In this document: positions 46,461 through 55,895 of the stretch, piece after piece
How positions within the stretch are numbered: the first letter of the stretch is position 1
Layout of the letters: every line of letters begins with the position of its first letter
NCBI GenBank assembly: GCA_900320845.1
Contig: ONTS01000005.1
Coordinates: 1-64,000 of the forward strand
DNA: 64,000 bases
Origin: an uncultured Prevotellaceae bacterium
GTDB taxonomy: Bacteria > Bacteroidota > Bacteroidia > Bacteroidales > Bacteroidaceae
Direction of reading: 5' to 3'
Position numbers and translations under genes: made by a program
The notes under the pieces: model-generated
The model's input: only the letters and a program-made list of their open reading frames with translations
Databases searched by the model: none
What the model was told of the DNA's origin: nothing

Positions 46461-46580
46461 ACCAAAGTCAATGAGATTGGTGTGCAACCGTAGCACGGAT
46501 ACTTGCCAAACGGGCACCATGCATAAACAAATATCAGTGATATTGGTCATCAATATCACTGATATTTGTTTATGCATGGT
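46461..46580. repeat. 22-bp-period repeat: one lone unit plus a perfect 30-bp inverted repeat
   Basis: The lone unit at 46461 (ACCAAAGTCAATGAGATTGG) is close to the complement of units at 63.6 kb and is followed by the shared GTGCAACCG flank. At 46516-46545 and 46551-46580 the arms are perfectly complementary over 30 bases around GTCAT. The two units within it begin 22 bases apart (46530 and 46552). Confidence 0.85.
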
Positions 46581-46631
46581 CCCACTTTTGCGTTGCTGTC
46601 GGGCTATGTTACCGCTTTTATCTGGCGTTGT

Positions 46632-48017
46632 TTATCCAAAAGTTATGGTGCTTTGTATTGGTGCGTTAGACTCCTCGTTATTGTCAACGACGCGCTGCTG
46701 GTTGCTGAGGTTGGAAATCTCTTTGGCCTGCATGCGGCTACGGGTGTAGGTAGGGGAGTTCTCCACAGCCAAGATTACTTCTTCATTGTCGAGGTCTTCG
46801 GCCTTGAAGAGATAGATGTTCGGGCTGCGTTTCACCTGGGTGCTGTTGCCAGTCTTGTAGTAGCCTTCTCTTCTTTCTTCTTTCTTGGCTTCAGCCTCCA
46901 TCTCTTCCTGACGCTTTTCTTCGTCTTCTCTTGTGCGTGTAGCGATGTGGTCTTCCATACCGTCTACACGTTTGATGCCGAATCCGGTGGCAAGGATGGT
47001 TACCTTCACCTTAGAGCCCAGTGAATTGTCGACGGTGAGACCCCATTTGGTTTCGAAGTTACGACCGAAGCGCGACATGAAGTCGTTGACCTCGTTCATT
47101 TCGTCCATCATGAGGGTGCCGTTTTCTTCATCGTTCTCTGCAAAGGCGATGGAGAGCAGTATCTTTTTGGAGTTGTAAACGTCGTTTTCGTTGAGCAGAG
47201 GTGAGTTGAGTGCGTTTTCAATAGCCTTGCGCACACGTCCTTCGCCTTCGCCAAAGCCTGTAGACATGATGGCTACGCCGCCGTCTTTCAGCACAGTCTT
47301 CACATCGTTGAAGTCGAGGTTGATGACACCACGTATGGTAATGATTTCTGCTATTGACTTAGCAGCCACGCTCAGGATGTCGTCAGCCTTTTCCAGTGCG
47401 TTCATGACTGAGAAGTCGGGATAGAGTTCGCGCAGCCTCTCGTTGTTGATGACGAGCAGTGCGTCAACATGCTTTGCCATCTCTTCGACGCCGTCGAGGG
47501 CTTGGTCGATTTTTTTCTTTCCTTCGAAGAGGAAGGGGATGGTAACGATACCAACGGTGAGGATTCCTTCTTCTTTAGAGAGTCTTGCTACGACGGGAGC
47601 AGCTCCTGTTCCTGTTCCTCCGCCCATACCGGCGGTGATGAATACCATCTTGGTGCCGTCGGTAAGTTGTCTCTTCAGGGCTTCGGTGCTTTCTTCTGCA
47701 GCCTGACGTGCTACTTCGGGCTTGTTGCCGGCGCCGAGTCCTTCGCCGAGTTGTACCTGTACAGGTACGTTGGAGGCTTTCAGTGCCTGTGCATCGGTGT
47801 TGGTTACCATGAACGATACGTCGTGTATCCCTTCCAGATACATATGGTTGACGGCATTTCCGCCACCACCGCCGACGCCGATAACTTTGATGATACTCTT
47901 TTCGTGCTGATCGTCTTGTCCAAAGTCAAGTCGAGAGGGCTGCTTTTTGCTTTGGCTGTTGTCGCTGCCGAAGTCTAAGATGCCTGAAGTCTGTGTGTTA
48001 TCTGATTTTTTTGCCAT
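46632..48017 (-). CDS. ftsZ: cell division protein FtsZ
   Basis: FtsZ is the tubulin-like GTPase that forms the division ring. The 461-residue protein has the GTP-binding GGGTGTG at residues 132-138 and the T7-loop region near NLDFNDVKT. It carries an N-terminal extension of about 45 residues before the core and a long variable C-terminal linker rich in Glu/Lys (RTREDEEKRQEEMEAEAKK). It ends the mra/dcw run. Confidence 0.97.
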   Translation of the reverse strand: MAKKSDNTQTSGILDFGSDNSQSKKQPSRLDFGQDDQHEKSIIKVIGVGGGGGNAVNHMYLEGIHDVSFMVTNTDAQALKASNVPVQVQLGEGLGAGNKPEVARQAAEESTEALKRQLTDGTKMVFITAGMGGGTGTGAAPVVARLSKEEGILTVGIVTIPFLFEGKKKIDQALDGVEEMAKHVDALLVINNERLRELYPDFSVMNALEKADDILSVAAKSIAEIITIRGVINLDFNDVKTVLKDGGVAIMSTGFGEGEGRVRKAIENALNSPLLNENDVYNSKKILLSIAFAENDEENGTLMMDEMNEVNDFMSRFGRNFETKWGLTVDNSLGSKVKVTILATGFGIKRVDGMEDHIATRTREDEEKRQEEMEAEAKKEERREGYYKTGNSTQVKRSPNIYLFKAEDLDNEEVILAVENSPTYTRSRMQAKEISNLSNQQRVVDNNEESNAPIQSTITFG

Positions 48018-48103
48018 GTTGTATATTCGTTGTTATGGGGTGAATAGTATGTCTGTTTATGTGATTGAGGATGATAGATTGGTGTGGTGTGAGGGATTGT
48101 TGG

Positions 48104-49561
48104 TTAGTTACTGTCTTTTTCTTCTTCCATGATGTCCTTCACGAGTTTTCCAAATCTTTTCTTCAGGCGGTTGATGAAGCTGTTTTCTTTTCTCTTCTTC
48201 CTTTCCTCTTCTTCCTTTCTTCTTAGTTCTTCGAGGCGCTCTCTCTCTTCTTCCTCTTTTCTTTTCTTTTCGGCTTCTATCTGTGCGCGCTCGGCTTCGG
48301 TCTGTATTACCTCGGGTGTGAGAGTATTGGGGTTGCGCGGTTCGCGTGGTATTTCATTGCCGATTTCGTCTTCTGTGGTCTCGTTGTGTGCGGGTGTGAA
48401 CAGGGTGCTGTTCAGCTCACGTCCGGCACAGTTCAAGTCGCCTTTGGAGAGGAGGGCCAGAATGGTGTTCATGGTGCCGTCCTGAGCCTTGATGTCGGGA
48501 TGGTTGCTGTCGATGGTTTGGTTGACAGTGTGGGCAATACGTACCTTGTTCTTCTTGGTGTGGTATTGGAATGCCTTGTCAATGTTTTCTATGTTTGAGC
48601 CGCCACCGGTGATGATGATGCCTCCCAGGAGCTTGTCGGTGTACTCCTGCGGTACTTGGAACCATGCGTTGCGAATGATCTCCTCCATACGACACTCTAC
48701 TAATGATGTAAAGTCTTTGGCGGAAATGGAGCGTTCGCCGTCAATACTCAGTAGTGTGTTGCTGGGTTCTTGCTCTTCGTTGTATGCTGAGGCATATTTC
48801 AGTTTCAATTCTTCAGCTTCTGCTTCGTCTATCTGCAGGTTGGTGAGGTCTTTGTTGATGTTGTTGCTTCCCAAAGGTATCACAGCGAGGTGACGCAGCA
48901 GGTTGCGGTAGTATGTTGCTACGGTGGTGGTGTCGGCACCTATGTCGACGAGCATACATCCGTTGCGTCGTTCCGATTCGGTTAGCACGCTCTCTGCCAG
49001 CACCAGTGGGGAGAGATAGAGCTCGGCGATAGCTATGCCTGTGTCTTGGAAACACTTGTTGAATTTCCTGTCGAAAGTCTTTCTCCACAAGATGTTGAGG
49101 AAGTTTCCTTCCAACTTGGTGCACTGTATGCCTACGGGGTCAAGCTGGTACTGCTGGTCAACTTTGTATTCCTGTGTTGCCTGTCCTATGATGGTATGGT
49201 CGGGATACTGCATGTTGCGGTTGCTGTCCATGAGTTCGTCCACCATTTCGTCGGTGATGACAGTCTCGGTGTCAAATGTTTTGTTGATGACATTGCGCAC
49301 GCTGCGTATCGACTGTCCGCCGGCACCGACGTAAACGCATTTGATTTCGTATCCCAAAGAGGTGGATAACTTGTTTACCACTTCTTTCAACAGGGCTTCC
49401 GTCTTGTCGATGTTGTACACTACGCCCTTTCTTATGCATCCGTGGGTAGGCTCTTTTACCACTTTCAACACGGTGATGCTTCCATCAATGTTCTTTCGTC
49501 CTGCTACGCCGATGATTTTCGACGAGCCCAGCTCTATGGCTACAATAAATTCTTTCGACAT
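48104..49561 (-). CDS. ftsA: cell division protein FtsA
   Basis: FtsA is an actin-like ATPase that anchors FtsZ to the membrane. The 485-residue protein starts with IELGSSKI (phosphate-1 loop) and has LVDIGADTT and ITGGGSNIENI. After the core, residues about 415-460 are an almost unbroken run of Glu, Lys and Arg, a likely single helix, followed by a short amphipathic end (NSFINRLKKRFGKLVKDIM) that fits the membrane-binding helix. The charged linker is much longer than in E. coli FtsA. Confidence 0.95.
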   Translation of the reverse strand: MSKEFIVAIELGSSKIIGVAGRKNIDGSITVLKVVKEPTHGCIRKGVVYNIDKTEALLKEVVNKLSTSLGYEIKCVYVGAGGQSIRSVRNVINKTFDTETVITDEMVDELMDSNRNMQYPDHTIIGQATQEYKVDQQYQLDPVGIQCTKLEGNFLNILWRKTFDRKFNKCFQDTGIAIAELYLSPLVLAESVLTESERRNGCMLVDIGADTTTVATYYRNLLRHLAVIPLGSNNINKDLTNLQIDEAEAEELKLKYASAYNEEQEPSNTLLSIDGERSISAKDFTSLVECRMEEIIRNAWFQVPQEYTDKLLGGIIITGGGSNIENIDKAFQYHTKKNKVRIAHTVNQTIDSNHPDIKAQDGTMNTILALLSKGDLNCAGRELNSTLFTPAHNETTEDEIGNEIPREPRNPNTLTPEVIQTEAERAQIEAEKKRKEEEERERLEELRRKEEEERKKRKENSFINRLKKRFGKLVKDIMEEEKDSN

Positions 49562-49586
49562 GTCTTTGGGTGTGTTATGTTTGTTA

Positions 49587-50354
49587 TTATTTTTTGCAGA
49601 TTATCTGGTTGTCGTATTCTATGTTGATGTAATTAAACTTCTCCCATCCTATACGGGCAAGTCCGTATTTGTAGAACTTTTCCAGTCTGTCCAGTTTCTT
49701 GGTGATGAATGTAGCGATGTTGTTTTCTTCGCCGTTGTTGGCAGGCAGGTGTCCTATGTATATGATGTGATTGCCCACTCGCGGTACGAGTTCTACACCA
49801 CGATTGGCGAGGATGTTGATTTGCTCTATCTGCTGTTGCCACAGCTCGTCTTCGTTGATGGTTGTGGCGAGGGGGAACAGGTATTGACGGGCATAGTTCT
49901 TGGAGATGTATCCCGTGGCAACGATTACATCGACATTGTAAGGTGTGGGGGGCATGATGTTGCCCGATTCGTCTATATAATAATCGTCGTTGTATGTCTT
50001 TACACGCATGATGGGCAGGCGTTGTTCGACATCGATGATAAGATTGCCTTCTGCTGTGACGCTGGCTTCGGCTTCTTTCACCAGCGGTGAGGCTTTGAGC
50101 AGCTTTTCCACCTCTCTGATGTTGATGGAGTCAGGCACATTGCCGAGCGGAGATATGTTGTGCTGCTGAAGCATGGAAAGTATGTTTTTCTCAGTAAGAA
50201 AGCCGTTGGTGTTGCCTTCAGTGATATTTATTTCTATGTTTTCGCAGCGTTCTGCGCTCTTGTCAGGAGTATTGAATGCTGTAACAGCCAGTACTAGGTA
50301 TACAGCCAACACAACATTCAACACACTGAAGAGTATATATTGCCAGGATTTCAT
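49587..50354 (-). CDS. ftsQ: cell division protein FtsQ/DivIB
   Basis: A bitopic division protein: one N-terminal membrane helix (WQYILFSVLNVVLAVYLVLAVTA, broken here into its visible parts) and a periplasmic region of about 220 residues with a POTRA-like beginning (TEKNILSMLQQHNI, NIREVEKLLKASPLV). It links the FtsA/FtsZ side to the synthase. The ATG overlaps the murC stop by four bases, and ftsA follows after 25 bases. Confidence 0.88.
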   Translation of the reverse strand: MKSWQYILFSVLNVVLAVYLVLAVTAFNTPDKSAERCENIEINITEGNTNGFLTEKNILSMLQQHNISPLGNVPDSINIREVEKLLKASPLVKEAEASVTAEGNLIIDVEQRLPIMRVKTYNDDYYIDESGNIMPPTPYNVDVIVATGYISKNYARQYLFPLATTINEDELWQQQIEQINILANRGVELVPRVGNHIIYIGHLPANNGEENNIATFITKKLDRLEKFYKYGLARIGWEKFNYINIEYDNQIICKK

Positions 50355-51730
50355 GGTTCTTTCTGTGTAATGAGTTGTGTGATGTGTGATATGTTGTTGT
50401 CTAAGTCTCCGGCACCGAGTATTACCAATACATCAAAGTCGCGTTGTCCAATGTATGATAGGATGTCTTCGGTGTGTACCAATTCTCGTTCTACGCCTGT
50501 CTTGAGGTTGTCGTAGATAAGATGAGGACCTACGCCAGGTATAGGCAGCTCGCGGGCAGGATAGATATCGGTAACTACCACCTCGTCAAGTTGGCTCAAG
50601 GCTTTGGCAAACTCCATATAGAAGTCGCGTGTGCGAGTGTAGAGGTGCGGCTGGAAGATGGCGGTGATGTGTCGGTCAGGATAAAGCTGTCGGATACTTC
50701 GTGCGCTCTCGTAGATCTCGCGAGGGTGATGGGCGTAGTCGCTGATGAGTACATGATGCGGAGTGCGAATCTTGAAGTCGAAGCGACGGTCAACACCTTT
50801 GTAGGTCATGATGCCGTAGCGCAGTTCTTCTTCATTGCATCCGCAGTGTTGTGCTATAGCCATTGCGGCGATGGCGTTTTCTATGTTGATGAGGATGGGC
50901 TGTCCCAGTTGCACCCGTTGCAGCGTCTGAGTGGGGGAGATGTAGTCGAAATATATCTCGCCGTTCTCTATGACGATGTTTTCGGCATGGTATTGTCCGT
51001 CGTGCAAGCCGTAGGAACACACTTCCACTTTGTCATTTGTCTGCGGCTGGAGCGTTGAGCGTGTGTTGACCAGCAACAGTCCACCCTCCTGTATGAGTGT
51101 GGTATAGTGTTGGAAGCTCTCCAGGTATGCCTCTTCTGTGCCATATATGTCAAGATGGTCGGGGTCGGTAGATGTTATAACCGATGCCCATGGGCGCAGA
51201 TGGTGGAAGGAACGGTCGAACTCATCGGCTTCGATCACCACATAGTCGCTGTTGGCGAGGATGTAGTTGGTACCGTAGTTTTTGGAGATGCCGCCCAGGA
51301 AGGCGTTGCAGTCTATATGACTCTGGTGCAATATGTGTGCGCACATCGCCGAAGTGGTGGTTTTTCCGTGTGTACCGGCGAAACAGAGTCCTTTGTGTGT
51401 GCGAGTAAGGATGCCGAGAAGTTCAGCACGCTTGATGACACGATAGCCTCTTTGTCTGAAATATAGCAGTTCCTTGTGTGTTGCAGGCACAGCGGGTGTG
51501 TACACCACGAGGGTCGTTTCCGGATAACGGCATGCCTGTGGTATGGCATCTACGTCTTCGGTGTAGTGTAGCAAAGCCCCTTCGTCTTCCAATTTTTGCG
51601 TCAGCTCTGTTGACACGCGGTCGTAGCCTGCCACTACCAGGCCTCGGCTGATGGAATAGCGCACAAGAGCGCTCATACCAATGCCGCCGGCACCGATGAA
51701 GTAGATGGCTTTGTAGTTTTTAAATTCCAT
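50351..51730 (-). CDS. murC: UDP-N-acetylmuramate-L-alanine ligase
   Basis: MurC adds L-alanine to UDP-N-acetylmuramate using ATP. The 459-residue protein has the N-terminal nucleotide-binding GAGGIGMSAL (residues about 13-22) and the Mur-ligase ATP loop AGTHGKTTTSAM (about 118-129). DYAHHPREI is the family C-terminal motif. Cytosolic, sits between murG and ftsQ. Confidence 0.96.
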   Translation of the reverse strand: MEFKNYKAIYFIGAGGIGMSALVRYSISRGLVVAGYDRVSTELTQKLEDEGALLHYTEDVDAIPQACRYPETTLVVYTPAVPATHKELLYFRQRGYRVIKRAELLGILTRTHKGLCFAGTHGKTTTSAMCAHILHQSHIDCNAFLGGISKNYGTNYILANSDYVVIEADEFDRSFHHLRPWASVITSTDPDHLDIYGTEEAYLESFQHYTTLIQEGGLLLVNTRSTLQPQTNDKVEVCSYGLHDGQYHAENIVIENGEIYFDYISPTQTLQRVQLGQPILINIENAIAAMAIAQHCGCNEEELRYGIMTYKGVDRRFDFKIRTPHHVLISDYAHHPREIYESARSIRQLYPDRHITAIFQPHLYTRTRDFYMEFAKALSQLDEVVVTDIYPARELPIPGVGPHLIYDNLKTGVERELVHTEDILSYIGQRDFDVLVILGAGDLDNNISHITQLITQKEP

Positions 51731-51764
51731 TGGGGATTGCTATGTCGGTTGTTTAGACGTAGTG

Positions 51765-52880
51765 TTAGTGTTGTTGGGCTAGGCGTATCACCTCTTTTGC
51801 AATGATTTCAGCCGACTGTGGCAGCGCCATGCTTTTGATGTTGTTGCTGAGCTGTTGCAGTCTGTTCTTGTCGGCGATAACCTCCAGTGCTGTCGGCAGC
51901 AGCTGCTCGCCTGCATCTGCGTCTTTCACCATGATGGCGGCATCTTTGTTTACCAGTGCCTGAGCGTTCTTTGTCTGATGGTCTTCGGCTACATTGGGGC
52001 TGGGGACAAGTATTACAGGTTTTCCGATGAGGCAGAATTCTGATATGCTTCCTGCTCCTGCGCGGCTCACTACTAAGTCGGCAGCGCGGTAGGCAGTGCC
52101 CATGTCGGCGATGAAGTCAACCATCTTTACATTGGCAGGCAGTGCTCCATCGGCCTGAAACTGTTCTTCCAGTGTGTGGAAATAGTATTTCCCTGTTTGC
52201 CACATGACCTGCACTCCGCTCTCTTTTATGGTGTCCAGATGTTTGATGACGCTTTCGTTGAGTGTTCGTGCTCCGAGGCTGCCTCCCACGATGAGCAGCA
52301 CTGGCTGTGCAGGGTTGAAGCCCAGAGCTTGTACCGCCTGCTCGCGTGTCATGGAGTTGTTGAGCAGTGCCTGTCTCACGGGGTTGCCGGTCAGCATTAT
52401 TTTCTCCTCAGGAAAGAATCGTTCCATGCCTTCGTATGCCACACAGATGACGCTTGCTTTCTTTGCCAGCAGTTTATTAGTGACTCCGGCATAGGAGTTT
52501 TGTTCCTGTAGCAGGCAGGGTATGCCCATGGCAGCTGCTTTGTTGAGCGTCGGCCCGCTAGCATATCCGCCCACACCGACGGCAACATCGGGTCGGAATG
52601 TTTTCAGTATACGTTTTGCTTTGCGCTGGCTGACCCATATTTTGTAGAGCACAGCTACGTTTTTCCATAAGTGTTTTCTGTCAAATCCGCGTATAGGCAG
52701 ACCGTCGATGGTATAACCTTCGGCTGGCACTCGCTGCATCTCCATCCTGCCTTCGGCACCTACAAAGTGGATAGTTGCGTCGGGTTGAAGCTCACGTATG
52801 GCGTTAGCTATGGATACAGCGGGGAAGATATGTCCACCAGTGCCACCGCCACTGATGATTACGCGAACAGGTCTATTCAT
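51765..52880 (-). CDS. murG: lipid II synthase MurG (UDP-GlcNAc transferase)
   Basis: MurG adds GlcNAc to lipid I at the inner face of the cytoplasmic membrane. The 371-residue protein has the N-terminal glycine loop SGGGTGGHIFPA (residues about 10-21) and GGSLGAR at the start of the second Rossmann half. An internal promoter lies just upstream, in the 290-base gap after ftsW. Confidence 0.95.
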   Translation of the reverse strand: MNRPVRVIISGGGTGGHIFPAVSIANAIRELQPDATIHFVGAEGRMEMQRVPAEGYTIDGLPIRGFDRKHLWKNVAVLYKIWVSQRKAKRILKTFRPDVAVGVGGYASGPTLNKAAAMGIPCLLQEQNSYAGVTNKLLAKKASVICVAYEGMERFFPEEKIMLTGNPVRQALLNNSMTREQAVQALGFNPAQPVLLIVGGSLGARTLNESVIKHLDTIKESGVQVMWQTGKYYFHTLEEQFQADGALPANVKMVDFIADMGTAYRAADLVVSRAGAGSISEFCLIGKPVILVPSPNVAEDHQTKNAQALVNKDAAIMVKDADAGEQLLPTALEVIADKNRLQQLSNNIKSMALPQSAEIIAKEVIRLAQQH

Positions 52881-52988
52881 TGTTATAGTTTAAGCTTAAC
52901 GTTCAGTTTCAGCCACATACAACCCTCATCGATGATGTCTGCACACGACAAGCAGGACCGATGATGATGTCACGGGGCTAATTTCTTG

Positions 52989-53019
52989 CAAATGTACACA
53001 TTAAAATGCGTAGGTGCAA
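52989..53019 (-). promoter_or_regulatory. internal promoter before murG
   Basis: On the minus strand TTG (53017-53019), 20 bases and TACATTTG (52989-52996) fit the consensus closely. It lies in the largest gap inside the cluster, so murG-murC-ftsQ-ftsA-ftsZ may be transcribed separately. Confidence 0.6.
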
Positions 53020-53170
53020 CGAGTTTTTGTGAAATTTCTTTTGTCCAACAATGTTTGCAAGAAATTTGGTAAACGATTGCTTTATAGTGCTTTATTGTGA
53101 TAAGGCGGGTCGCTTTTCATCATTCTTTGTCCTCGTTGTGGCATTATGGGGTAACAATTTAGCGCTTTGT

Positions 53171-54412
53171 TCAAGCTTTTTCGCTGAATTGTTCTTTCCT
53201 TTTTGCCGTACGGCTGATGCTAAGGATGATGCCTAAGTAACAGCAGTTGATGATGGACGATGTACCACCTTTACTGATGAGTGGCAGCGGTTGTCCGGTC
53301 ACAGGTCCTAATCCCACGGCGACACACATGTTGAAGAACGCCTGTGTGACGAGCAGTAGCGCCAATCCCATGGCCAAGAACGCCGGGAAGTTGTTCTCGC
53401 ATCGCCCTGCTATGCGTCCGGTCCTTACCAAAAGGATGATGTAGAGGAACAAAACGCCTATGGCACCAAAGATGCCAAGCTCTTCTACCACGATGGCATA
53501 AATGAAGTCGGAGAACGCTTGGGGCAGATAGTCGCGCTCAACAGAGTTGCCTGGGCCCTTGCCAACGATGTTTGATGTGGCAATGGCAATGGCGGCATGA
53601 CCTTCTTGTGCCTTCTCGGTGATGGGATATTCTTCGGGAGGATAGTCTTCGCTGTTGATAAATCCCACGATTCTCGACTTCCAAGTGTCAACTCGGTGGA
53701 GTAGGCCTGTGCGTTTTTCCGATTGAGCATCTACTTGGGTGATGTTGGCGGGCTGACCCTCGACGGGCTGCGTCTTTTCCTCGTGTCCGAAGGTGTAGAT
53801 GAACAATGCAAAGATAAAAGCTAAGCCCATACATACTCCGATAACTCTACCTATAGACTTGAGTGGTACCCTGCCTATGAACATCATCAGCAGTAAGACA
53901 ATGATGATGAGTAAGGCTGTGGAGAGGTTTTCTAAAGCAATGGGCAGCACTATGAATGCACTTGTGATGAGAATGTATTTGCAAGCCCGCTGTTCGGCGC
54001 CGTTTGGCGTCTGCAGTGAACTCAAAATCTGCGCAGCGGCAAATACCAGTGCGCCCTTTCCTATCTCCGATGGCTGGAAAGCGATGCCCATCAGCGTCAT
54101 CCATCGGGCACCGTCGTTGGTACGTTCACCGAGCACAAGCACATAGATGAGCGTGAGGAAGGATATGAACAGCAACGGTAGCGTCGCCACACGGAAATTT
54201 TTGCAGTGTATGGTTTGCAGCACCAACATGGCAAAGAAGCCCAAGAGCAGCAGACCAGTGTGCTTAATGATTGGTCCCCAATAGTTACCACCTTTGTATG
54301 ACAGCGAACTTGAAGCGCTGAATACCTCAAGGACGCTGATGACAAATAGAAGGAAAAACACCATCCAGATGACTTTGTCGCCTTTGAATAAGTTGTTTAC
54401 AGATTTTTGCAT
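53171..54412 (-). CDS. ftsW: lipid II polymerase/division protein FtsW
   Basis: A SEDS-family membrane enzyme of 413 residues with about ten membrane helices that works with FtsI to build septal wall. DFIYAIVVEELG near residues 315-326 carries the family signature, and GQPLPLISKGGTS closes it. A hydrophilic stretch (KTQPVEGQPANITQVDAQSEK) makes up a long extracytoplasmic loop, larger than in the E. coli protein. Confidence 0.94.
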   Translation of the reverse strand: MQKSVNNLFKGDKVIWMVFFLLFVISVLEVFSASSSLSYKGGNYWGPIIKHTGLLLLGFFAMLVLQTIHCKNFRVATLPLLFISFLTLIYVLVLGERTNDGARWMTLMGIAFQPSEIGKGALVFAAAQILSSLQTPNGAEQRACKYILITSAFIVLPIALENLSTALLIIIVLLLMMFIGRVPLKSIGRVIGVCMGLAFIFALFIYTFGHEEKTQPVEGQPANITQVDAQSEKRTGLLHRVDTWKSRIVGFINSEDYPPEEYPITEKAQEGHAAIAIATSNIVGKGPGNSVERDYLPQAFSDFIYAIVVEELGIFGAIGVLFLYIILLVRTGRIAGRCENNFPAFLAMGLALLLVTQAFFNMCVAVGLGPVTGQPLPLISKGGTSSIINCCYLGIILSISRTAKRKEQFSEKA

Positions 54413-54465
54413 GTAGCTTGTGGTTGGTATTAGGGAGTGTCTTTAAGTATAGAAAGTTGCGTTGG

Positions 54466-55806
54466 TTACATGTTTTTCACCAAGTGTTTGAACTGTTCAC
54501 CACGATCTTCCATGTTATGGAACAAGTCGAAAGATGCGCAGCAGGGACTTAGCAGCACCACATCGCCGTCTTCTGCTACCGAGGCGCAAGCTGCCACGCA
54601 GTCTTTCATGCTATGGGTGTCGAAGGTAGGCAGCCCGAAGCTGTCGAAGTTGTCGTGAAGTTTGCTATTGTCGGCGCCCAAGTATACGATGGCTTTGCAC
54701 TTTTCGCGTATGAGAGGGAACAGCTGGCTGTAGTCATTGCCCTTATCCAGTCCGCCTACTATAAGTATGGTGGGACGTGTTTGGCTTTCCAGTGCATACC
54801 AGCAGGCGTCTACGTTGGTGGCTTTCGAGTCATTAATATATCGTACGCCAGCCACGTCAGCCACGTATTCCAGCCTGTGTTCTACGCCAGCGAAGGTGCT
54901 GAGAGCCTTGCGGATAAACTCTTTGTCGATGCCAGCCACGTTGGCGGCGATACCGGCTGCCAAGGAGTTGTACATGTTGTGTTTGCCACGCAACGACAAT
55001 GACTCCTGTTCCATGTTGAAAGGAGTGGGGTATTCCACTATATATTGTCCCTTTTCAATGTATCCTATGACACCATTTTTCTTCAGTAGGGCGAAGGGGC
55101 AGTTCACTGCCTTGATGTCGTAGTGTTCCAGTTCGCGGCGAATGATGGGGTCGTCGTACCAATATACGAAGGCGTCTTCCTCCGTCTGGTTTTGCACGAT
55201 GCGCATTTTGGCATCCACATAGCGCTGCATCTCGCCACCGTAGCGGTCCAGATGGTCGGGTGTGATATTGAGTAGGATGGCCACATTGGCGCGGAAGTCG
55301 TACATGTTGTCGAGCTGGAACGAGCTTAGTTCTATGATATAGTATTCGTGCGGTTGCTCAGCCACCTGTAAAGCGAGGCTCTTTCCGATGTTGCCTGCCA
55401 GTCCTGCATCGTAGCCGGCGGTGCGGAAGATGTGATAGATGAGCGATGTTGTCGTTGTCTTTCCGTTACTTCCGGTGATGCATATCATCTTAGCGTCGGT
55501 GTATCTGCCGGCAAATTCTATCTCGCTGATGATAGGAATGCCTTGCTCTTTGGCTTTAATGATGATGGGCGCCGTGTCGGGTATGCCCGGGCTTTTGATG
55601 ATTTCGCACGCAGCCAGTATGCGTCCTTCATTGTGTCCGCCTTCTTCCCATGCTATGCCGCGCTCGTCGAGCATGGTCTTGTAGTGTTGTTGTATGGATC
55701 CGTTGTCGGATATCCATACATCGTAACCTTCTTTCTTGGCAAGAATGGCTGCACCGACACCGCTCTCAGCGGCACCGAGGATGGCGATGGACTGTTGTGA
55801 TATCAT
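54466..55806 (-). CDS. murD: UDP-N-acetylmuramoylalanine-D-glutamate ligase
   Basis: MurD adds D-glutamate to UDP-MurNAc-Ala. The 446-residue protein has a GAAESGVGAA loop at the start, the ATP motif TGSNGKTTTTSL (about residues 111-122) and NDSKATNVDA near 315-324. Cytosolic, in the normal place between mraY and ftsW. Confidence 0.96.
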   Translation of the reverse strand: MISQQSIAILGAAESGVGAAILAKKEGYDVWISDNGSIQQHYKTMLDERGIAWEEGGHNEGRILAACEIIKSPGIPDTAPIIIKAKEQGIPIISEIEFAGRYTDAKMICITGSNGKTTTTSLIYHIFRTAGYDAGLAGNIGKSLALQVAEQPHEYYIIELSSFQLDNMYDFRANVAILLNITPDHLDRYGGEMQRYVDAKMRIVQNQTEEDAFVYWYDDPIIRRELEHYDIKAVNCPFALLKKNGVIGYIEKGQYIVEYPTPFNMEQESLSLRGKHNMYNSLAAGIAANVAGIDKEFIRKALSTFAGVEHRLEYVADVAGVRYINDSKATNVDACWYALESQTRPTILIVGGLDKGNDYSQLFPLIREKCKAIVYLGADNSKLHDNFDSFGLPTFDTHSMKDCVAACASVAEDGDVVLLSPCCASFDLFHNMEDRGEQFKHLVKNM

Positions 55807-55895
55807 AGGTGAAAGAGATATTGCTTTATTGGGTTATGAAAGGTATTGTGATTTGTCGGTTGCGCTGTCGCTTCCGCTGCTGAATGGTCTGATGT

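Larger units (their letters stand above)
46291..46631. other. gap between the converging ECF operon and ftsZ
   Basis: This 341-base gap has no gene. It contains the ECF operon terminator, a single repeat unit at 46461-46490 and the 30-bp inverted repeat at 46516-46580. Confidence 0.7.
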
